Shown here: positions 58,910 to 64,000 of the stretch, in pieces
Layout of the letters: every line of letters begins with the position of its first letter
Position numbering within the stretch: the first letter of the stretch is position 1
Assembly: GCF_030770395.1 (NCBI RefSeq)
Contig: NZ_CP132480.1
Location: forward strand, 4,374,039-4,438,038
Reading direction: 5' to 3'
Source of the DNA: Telluria beijingensis
GTDB lineage: Bacteria; Pseudomonadota; Gammaproteobacteria; Burkholderiales; Burkholderiaceae_D
DNA: 64,000 nucleotides
Notes under the pieces: model-generated
What the model was told of the DNA's origin: nothing
The model's input: only the letters and a program-made list of their open reading frames with translations
Database searches by the model: none
Position numbers and translations under genes: made by a program

Positions 58910-60193
58910 TTGAACCGCTCGACCCTGAAAGTCCTATCCTTCTGCCTGGCCGCCGCCGGCTGGACGTCCGCCCTGGCGGCCGACGTGGTCATCACCGCCG
59001 ACCGCCTGCTGGACGTCAAGAGCGGCCGCATGATCCAGAATCCCGAGATCCTGGTGCGCGACGGTAAAGTCGTCAGTCTCAAGCCGGACGCCAAAACGCC
59101 GGCCGCGCCGGATGCGACCCGCATCGCCCTGCCCGGCATGACCCTGCTGCCCGGCCTGATCGACATGCACGTTCACCTCGACGCCGACCCGACCTATGGC
59201 GGCTACAGCGGCCTCGAATACAACGACCGCTTCTGGTCGGCGCTGGCCGTGGCCCATGCGGGCAAGACGCTGGACGCCGGCTTCACCACGATCCGCAATC
59301 TCGGCGCCTCGGACTGGAACGACGTCGGCCTGGGCCAGGCCATCGCCGCCGGCAAGGTGCGCGGGCCGCGCATCGTGCCTGCTGCCTGGTCGTTCGGCGC
59401 GACCGGCGGCCATTGCGACAGCACCTACTTCCCGCCGTCGATGGAAGAAAAGAACAAGTACAACGCCGACAGCCCCGACGAGGTGCGCAAGTCGGTGCGC
59501 GAGCTGCGCAAGTATGGCGCCCAGGTGATCAAGATCTGCGCTACCGGCGGCGTCTTCTCGCGCAATACCGAACCGGGACAGCAGCAGATGAACCTGGCCG
59601 AGATGCGCGCGGCGGTGGAGGAAGCGCACCAGTGGGGCCTGCAGATTGCAGCCCACGCCCACGGCGCGGCCGGCATCAAGGATGCGATCCGCGCCGGCGT
59701 CAACACGATCGAGCATGCGAGCCTGATCGACGACGAAGGCATCGCGCTGGCCAAGAAGCATGGCGCCTGGCTGTCGATGGACATCTACAACGGCAGCTAC
59801 ACGGCGGCCGAGGGCAAGAAGAACGGCGTGCTGGAAGATAATCTGCGCAAGGACCGCGAAGTGACGGAACTGCAGCGCCAGAACTTCAGGAAGGCGCATG
59901 CGGCCGGCGTCAAGATGGTGTTCGGCACCGACGCCGGCGTGCACCCGCATGGCGGCAACGCCAAGCAGTTCGCCGTCATGGTGCAGTACGGGATGACGCC
60001 GCTGCAGGCGATCCAGGCCGCCACCGTGAACGCGGCCGAGGCGCTGGCGCGCAAGGACGTCGGCGTCGTCGAACCTGGCCGCTATGCCGACATGGTGGCG
60101 GTCAAGGGCGATCCATTGGCCGACGTGAGCTTACTGGAAGCACCGGCGGTCGTGATCCAGGGCGGCGCCGTCGTCAAGGGCAGTACACTCTAA
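58910..60193 (+). CDS. Exported metal-dependent amidohydrolase, imidazolonepropionase-like
   Basis: 427 aa from TTG 58910, directly behind GGAGG; an ATG at 58850 lies inside a stem-loop and would place polar residues before the signal. Signal peptide about residues 1-23 (ends ALAAD). Metal ligands in DMHVHLD (about residue 85), the Lys of VIKICATGG, HAHG (about 245), EHAS and FGTDAG (Asp, about 340). It probably cleaves peptide-like or cyclic amides in the periplasm; prolidase-type enzymes belong to this group. It overlaps the convergent LysR gene by 4 bp. Confidence 0.88.
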   Translation: MNRSTLKVLSFCLAAAGWTSALAADVVITADRLLDVKSGRMIQNPEILVRDGKVVSLKPDAKTPAAPDATRIALPGMTLLPGLIDMHVHLDADPTYGGYSGLEYNDRFWSALAVAHAGKTLDAGFTTIRNLGASDWNDVGLGQAIAAGKVRGPRIVPAAWSFGATGGHCDSTYFPPSMEEKNKYNADSPDEVRKSVRELRKYGAQVIKICATGGVFSRNTEPGQQQMNLAEMRAAVEEAHQWGLQIAAHAHGAAGIKDAIRAGVNTIEHASLIDDEGIALAKKHGAWLSMDIYNGSYTAAEGKKNGVLEDNLRKDREVTELQRQNFRKAHAAGVKMVFGTDAGVHPHGGNAKQFAVMVQYGMTPLQAIQAATVNAAEALARKDVGVVEPGRYADMVAVKGDPLADVSLLEAPAVVIQGGAVVKGSTL

Positions 60194-61104
60194 ACCGTAT
60201 CCAGGCGCTCCAGCAGGGGCGCGCAGCGCTCCTTCAGCAGCGCATGCAACAGCTTCACCGCCGGCGAGAACTGCTTGCGGTGCGGGCATACCAGGCTCAA
60301 AGGGGTGGCTTCGCCGGGCACGTTCGGCAAGACCACCTCGAGTCGTCCCTGCGCCACGTCGCCGCCGACGTCGAGCCAGGATTTATAGGCGATCCCTTCT
60401 CCCATCACGGCCCAGCGCCGCACCACGTCGGCATCGTCGCTGACCAGGGCGCCCTTCACCGGCACTACTTGCTCTCCTTCCGGCAGCGCAAAGCACCAGC
60501 GGTCGTAGACCCGCCCGCGCAGGCGGTAGGCCAGGCAGGCGTGGTCGGCCAGCGCCGCCAGCGTCGGAGGGCGGCCGTGGCGGTCCAGGTAATCGGGCGA
60601 TGCGACCAGCACGCGCCGGTTGTGCGGCGCCACCGGCAACGCGATATAGCTGGCGTCATCGATCTGGCCGTAGCGCAGCGCGATGTCGACCGGGTCGCGG
60701 AACACGTCCGCCACCTGGTCCGACACCAGCAGCTGGATGTCGATGCCCGGGTGGGCGCGCCGGAACTCCGTGATCCACGGCAGCAGCACATTGCGCCCGA
60801 AGTCGGACGGCGCCGCCACCTGCAAGGTGCCGGTCAGCGGCGCATTCTCGCCGCGCATGCCGTCCACGCCATCGCGCAGTGCCTGCAGCGCATCCTGGGC
60901 GAAGGGCAGGTAGCGCTTGCCCTCGTCGGTCAGGCGCAGGCTGCGCGTCGAGCGCGCGAACAGGCGGATATCGAGTTCGCGTTCCAGCCGCCCGATCGCG
61001 GCGCTGGCCTGGCCGGGCAGCAGGTTCACCTCGCGCGCGGCCTGCGAAAAGCTGCCCAGGGCGGCGGCGCGCACGAACAGCGACAGGTCGTCGAGGCGGA
61101 TCAT
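60190..61104 (-). CDS. LysR-family transcriptional regulator
   Basis: 304 aa from ATG 61104 with GGGAGAG 4 bp upstream; the GTG at 61116 contains that site. Helix-turn-helix at residues 1-60 (MIRLDDLSLFVRAAALGSFSQAAREV), effector domain of the CrgA/DsdC-like group with GTLQVAAPSDFGRNVL and LRYGQIDDASYIALPV. Divergent from the MDR oxidoreductase at 61227 (122-bp gap), its likely target. Members of this group often respond to quinones or electrophiles. Confidence 0.9.
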   Translation of the reverse strand: MIRLDDLSLFVRAAALGSFSQAAREVNLLPGQASAAIGRLERELDIRLFARSTRSLRLTDEGKRYLPFAQDALQALRDGVDGMRGENAPLTGTLQVAAPSDFGRNVLLPWITEFRRAHPGIDIQLLVSDQVADVFRDPVDIALRYGQIDDASYIALPVAPHNRRVLVASPDYLDRHGRPPTLAALADHACLAYRLRGRVYDRWCFALPEGEQVVPVKGALVSDDADVVRRWAVMGEGIAYKSWLDVGGDVAQGRLEVVLPNVPGEATPLSLVCPHRKQFSPAVKLLHALLKERCAPLLERLDTV

Positions 61105-61226
61105 TTTCTCTCCCACAGTGAAAGTGAAACCCTGCCGTGGCGCTGTTTCGCGGCCCGGCGCTTCTCTAGAATCGTTGCCACTGCGATGTCCCCACTCATT
61201 GCCCCACTTTATTCCTGGAGAAGAAA

Positions 61227-62234
61227 ATGAAAGCGATAGTCTATACCCAACACGGCCTGCCCATCGACGACCCGCAGGCCCTGGTCGACACCGAGCTGCC
61301 GATGCCGCTGGCCGGCCCGCACGACCTGCTGGTCGAAGTGCGCGCCGTATCGGTCAATCCGGTCGATACCAAGATCCGCCTCGGGGCACCGGTGAGCGAG
61401 CCGCGCGTGCTGGGCTGGGATGCCAGCGGCGTGGTGCGCGCGGTGGGCTCCGCCGTGACGCTGTTCGCTCCGGGCGACGAAGTGTTTTACGCCGGCTCGA
61501 TCGTCCGTCCCGGTTCCAACAGCCAGTTTCAGGCGGTCGACGAGCGCATCGTCGGTCGCAAGCCGCGCAATCTCCGCTTCGCCGAAGCGGCCGCCCTGCC
61601 CCTGACGTCGATCACGGCCTGGGAGCTGTTGTTCGACCGTTTGCGCGTGGCGGAAGGCGGCGGTGCGGGCCAGTCGCTCTTGATCGTCGGCGCCGGCGGC
61701 GGCGTCGGCTCGATCCTGACCCAGCTCGCGCGCCAGTTGACGCAATTGACCGTGATCGGCAGCGCCTCGCGCGACGCCACCCGCGAATGGGTGCGGAAGC
61801 TCGGCGCCCATCACACGGTCGACCATACCTGCCCGATGCAGCCGCAGCTGGCGGAGCTGGGTTTCGCCAACGTCGACATCGTGATCAGCCTGACCCACAC
61901 CGACCAGCACTATGCCGACATCGTCGAGGCGCTCGCGCCGCAGGGCCAGCTGGCGCTGATCGACGATCCGGCCACGCTGGACGCGGTGCCGCTCAAGCGC
62001 AAGTCGATCTCGCTGCACTGGGAACTGATGTTCACCCGCTCGCTGTTCGAGACGGCCGACATGGTGCGCCAGCACGAGCTCCTGAACCGGGTGGCGGGGA
62101 TGATCGAGCACGGCAGCCTGACGACGACGCTGGGCGAACACTTCGGCACGATCAATGCGGCCAACCTGCGCCGCGCCCACGCCCTCGTCGAGAGCAACCG
62201 GGCGATCGGAAAAATCGTGCTCGAAAACTTTTAA
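61227..62234 (+). CDS. Zinc-type MDR oxidoreductase (quinone reductase-like)
   Basis: 335 aa. GroES-like N-terminal domain (NPVDTKIRLG, LGWDASGVVRAVG) and NADPH-binding domain with VGAGGGVGSILTQLAR near residue 152. It lacks the Cys/His ligands of zinc alcohol dehydrogenases, matching the zinc-free ZADH1/QOR-like group that reduces quinones or enones with NADPH. GGAG ribosome site. It is divergent from the LysR regulator and 47 bp before the nitroreductase gene, suggesting a redox-stress operon. Confidence 0.9.
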   Translation: MKAIVYTQHGLPIDDPQALVDTELPMPLAGPHDLLVEVRAVSVNPVDTKIRLGAPVSEPRVLGWDASGVVRAVGSAVTLFAPGDEVFYAGSIVRPGSNSQFQAVDERIVGRKPRNLRFAEAAALPLTSITAWELLFDRLRVAEGGGAGQSLLIVGAGGGVGSILTQLARQLTQLTVIGSASRDATREWVRKLGAHHTVDHTCPMQPQLAELGFANVDIVISLTHTDQHYADIVEALAPQGQLALIDDPATLDAVPLKRKSISLHWELMFTRSLFETADMVRQHELLNRVAGMIEHGSLTTTLGEHFGTINAANLRRAHALVESNRAIGKIVLENF

Positions 62235-62281
62235 GCCCGGGATCGCTTACCATCCCCCGGTTCAATCACAGAAGGAGCACC

Positions 62282-62935
62282 ATGAATATCCTGTCGGCCG
62301 CAAAAAAACGCCATACCGCCAAAGCCTACGACGCGCAGCGTCGCATTCCCGAGGAAGTCATGCAGCAGGTGTACGACCTGCTGCGCAACAGCCCGTCGTC
62401 GGTCAATTCGCAGCCCTGGCACTTCATCGCCGCCAACACGCCGGAAGGCCGCGCGCGCATCGCCAAGGCGGCCCAGGGCGGCTATTCCTATAACGCGGCC
62501 AAGATCAACGACGCTTCGCACGTGATCGTGCTGTGCTCGCGCATCGACATGGACGAAGCCCACCTGGAAGCGGTGCTGGACCAGGAGGAGCGCGACGGCC
62601 GCTTCCGCGATGCCCAGGCGCGCGCCGGCCAGGACGCGACCCGCCGCAGCTATGTAACCCAGCACCGCTTCGGCAACAAGGACGTGGCCCAGTGGCTCGA
62701 GAAGCAGGTCTACTTGGCGCTGGGCACCGTGCTGCTGGGTGCAGCCGCGCTGGAAATCAACGCCACCCCGATGGAGGGCTTCGATGCCAAGGTGCTCGAC
62801 GAGGAATTCGGCCTCAATGAGAAGGGCTTGACCAGCCTGGTGCTGGTGAGCTTCGGCTATTCGTCGGCGGGCGATTTCAATGCCGCCCTGCCGAAGTCGC
62901 GCCTGACGCAAGAGGCGGCGTTTACCTTTATCTGA
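62282..62935 (+). CDS. nfsB: Oxygen-insensitive NAD(P)H nitroreductase, NfsB type
   Basis: 217 aa. FMN-binding nitroreductase fold: RHTAKAYDAQRRIPEE at residues 10-25, LRNSPSSVNSQPWHFI near residue 37, and GFDAKVLDEEFGL near residue 165. It reduces nitroaromatics, quinones or dihydropteridine. AAGGAGC ribosome site. It follows the MDR gene on the same strand. Confidence 0.92.
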   Translation: MNILSAAKKRHTAKAYDAQRRIPEEVMQQVYDLLRNSPSSVNSQPWHFIAANTPEGRARIAKAAQGGYSYNAAKINDASHVIVLCSRIDMDEAHLEAVLDQEERDGRFRDAQARAGQDATRRSYVTQHRFGNKDVAQWLEKQVYLALGTVLLGAAALEINATPMEGFDAKVLDEEFGLNEKGLTSLVLVSFGYSSAGDFNAALPKSRLTQEAAFTFI

Positions 62936-62947
62936 TCGCCTGATTCA

Positions 62948-62988
62948 CCCTCGATTTCGGCCATGTGCATGATGGCTTGAATCGAGGG
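62948..62988. promoter_or_regulatory. Inverted repeat upstream of the SDR gene
   Basis: CCCTCGATT and AATCGAGGG are perfect 9-bp inverted repeats 23 bp apart, in the 130-bp gap between nfsB and the SDR gene. There is no T-run. It may be an operator or an nfsB 3' hairpin. Confidence 0.45.
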
Positions 62989-63065
62989 ATATATGGCCAA
63001 CAGGCCATGTCGTCTCTCCTTAGACTGTTCACATCGACAGCGCAACACCAACCAAGGAGAGCATC

Positions 63066-63827
63066 ATGCACATGACCGACAACACCATCCTCATCACCGG
63101 CGGCGCCTCGGGCATCGGCCGCGGCCTGGCGGAAGCCTTTCACAAGCTGGGCAATACCGTGATCATCGCGGGCCGCCGCAAGGCGCTGCTGGACGCGGTC
63201 GTGGAAGCCAATCCGGGCATGCACGCGGTCGAGCTGGACATCGCCGACCCGGCCAGCATCAAGCAGGTCGCGGCCAGCCTGACGCGGGAATTCCCGACGC
63301 TGAACGTGCTGGTCAACAACGCCGGCATCATGCCGTTCGACGATGCGGCCGGCGAGATCGACGAAGACACGATGCTGTCGACCGTCACCACCAACCTGCT
63401 CGGCCCGATCCGCATGAGTTCCGCGCTGCTGGGCCACCTGAAGAACCAGCCACGCGCCACCATCATCAACAACACCTCGGTGCTGGCCTATGTGCCGCTG
63501 GCCGCCACCGCCGTGTACTCGGCCACCAAGGCGGCCCTGCACTCGTACACGCTGTCGCAGCGCTTCATGCTGCGCGACACCGCGGTGACTTTGCAGGAAA
63601 TCGCCCCGCCCTGGGTGAACACCGATTTGATCCACAAGGGAGACGATCCGCGCGCCATGCCGCTGGACGCCTTCATCGAGCAAACCATGGCCGGCCTGGC
63701 GAGCGGCAAGGAAGAAGTGGTGGTCGAGTCGGCCCGGCCGATGCGCGACAACGCGGGGCCGGGCGAGCACAAGCTGGTCAACGAGTTCAACGCCTACCTG
63801 GCCGCGAACCCGATTCCGACGCACTAG
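63066..63827 (+). CDS. Short-chain dehydrogenase/reductase, DltE-like
   Basis: 253 aa. Nucleotide-binding GGASGIGRGLA at residues 12-22, NNAG (about 90-93), and catalytic Ser-Tyr-Lys with NTSVLAYVPLAATAVYSATKAAL (YSATK about 158). It has the DltE/short SDR subgroup features, such as APPWVNTDL after the active site. Substrate unknown. AAGGAG ribosome site. It is the last complete gene, 6 bp before the stop of a convergent GNAT gene. Confidence 0.91.
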   Translation: MHMTDNTILITGGASGIGRGLAEAFHKLGNTVIIAGRRKALLDAVVEANPGMHAVELDIADPASIKQVAASLTREFPTLNVLVNNAGIMPFDDAAGEIDEDTMLSTVTTNLLGPIRMSSALLGHLKNQPRATIINNTSVLAYVPLAATAVYSATKAALHSYTLSQRFMLRDTAVTLQEIAPPWVNTDLIHKGDDPRAMPLDAFIEQTMAGLASGKEEVVVESARPMRDNAGPGEHKLVNEFNAYLAANPIPTH

Positions 63828-63833
63828 GATGGC

Positions 63834-64000
63834 TCAGGACGGCCGGCCCAGCAGCTTTTCCATGAACACCGACTGGATGCCGATGCCGCTGCGGTGCGGA
63901 TAGACCTCTTCGCGCAGCGGGATGAAGCCGGCGCGCTGGTAGAACGGCACCGCGTTGAGCGAGGCCGACAGGAACAGGCGGGCCAGCCTGCGCTGGTGCG
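63834..64000 (-). CDS. GNAT acetyltransferase, C-terminal fragment
   Basis: Only the last 54 codons are in the window. LFLSASLNAVPFYQRAGF is the GNAT C-terminal motif (N-A-x-x-F-Y-x-R-x-G-F), which lines the acetyl-CoA pocket. It continues beyond 64000. The acceptor substrate is not determinable. Confidence 0.75.
   Translation of the reverse strand, partial: HQRRLARLFLSASLNAVPFYQRAGFIPLREEVYPHRSGIGIQSVFMEKLLGRPS

Overview
The window is GC-rich bacterial DNA from a beta-proteobacterium, most likely Oxalobacteraceae of the Massilia/Telluria/Duganella type. This is an inference from gene order (atpIBEFHAGDC, parB-parA-rsmG-mnmG, then glmU and glmS), protein character and very high third-position GC. 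No rRNA, tRNA, CRISPR array or intact insertion sequence was seen.

1-15.6 kb is a chromosome-origin neighbourhood. A truncated serine hydrolase is followed by the complete nine-gene F1Fo ATP synthase operon, parAB, rsmG-mnmG, a sulfite/anion exporter-like permease and an alpha/beta hydrolase, all on the minus strand. Three parS sites sit just upstream of mnmG and a fourth at 23.1 kb. 15.6-16.6 kb is gene-free. It carries three degenerate tandem copies (period about 340 bp) of an element made of a mirrored DnaA-box pair, further DnaA boxes, a DnaA-trio-like CTA tract and an AT-rich TTGTATAC stretch. I interpret this as oriC with a triplicated unwinding element, and it is the main finding.

16.7-31.6 kb holds mtnN, an alanine/proline catabolic group (ald, putA and a divergent Lrp-type regulator), a LysR regulator, an AT-rich island, and housekeeping genes (ferredoxin, coaD, rsmD, glmU, an Lrp regulator, glmS). 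The glmS 3' end has a different codon use from the rest of the gene. It is followed by two decayed genes (31.6-33.9 kb): an unrecognised gene broken by an amber codon and a MocR-like aminotransferase remnant. This looks like an old insertion at the Tn7-type site.

34-44 kb carries an exported amidohydrolase coupled to an alginate-export-type porin, two tandem AraC paralogues, a PAS-PAS-PAS-GGDEF-EAL protein and a malate:quinone oxidoreductase with a lipoprotein-like signal. 44-52 kb has a KfrA-like coiled-coil protein, a membrane protein next to tssK, and tssEFG on the opposite strand: a type VI secretion baseplate module without the rest of the system. 52-64 kb has a hybrid histidine kinase, a PhoX phosphatase behind an array of Pho-box heptamers, an ArgP/LysE(ArgO) divergent pair, a second exported amidohydrolase, a LysR regulator with a divergent MDR oxidoreductase, a nitroreductase, an SDR and a truncated GNAT gene.
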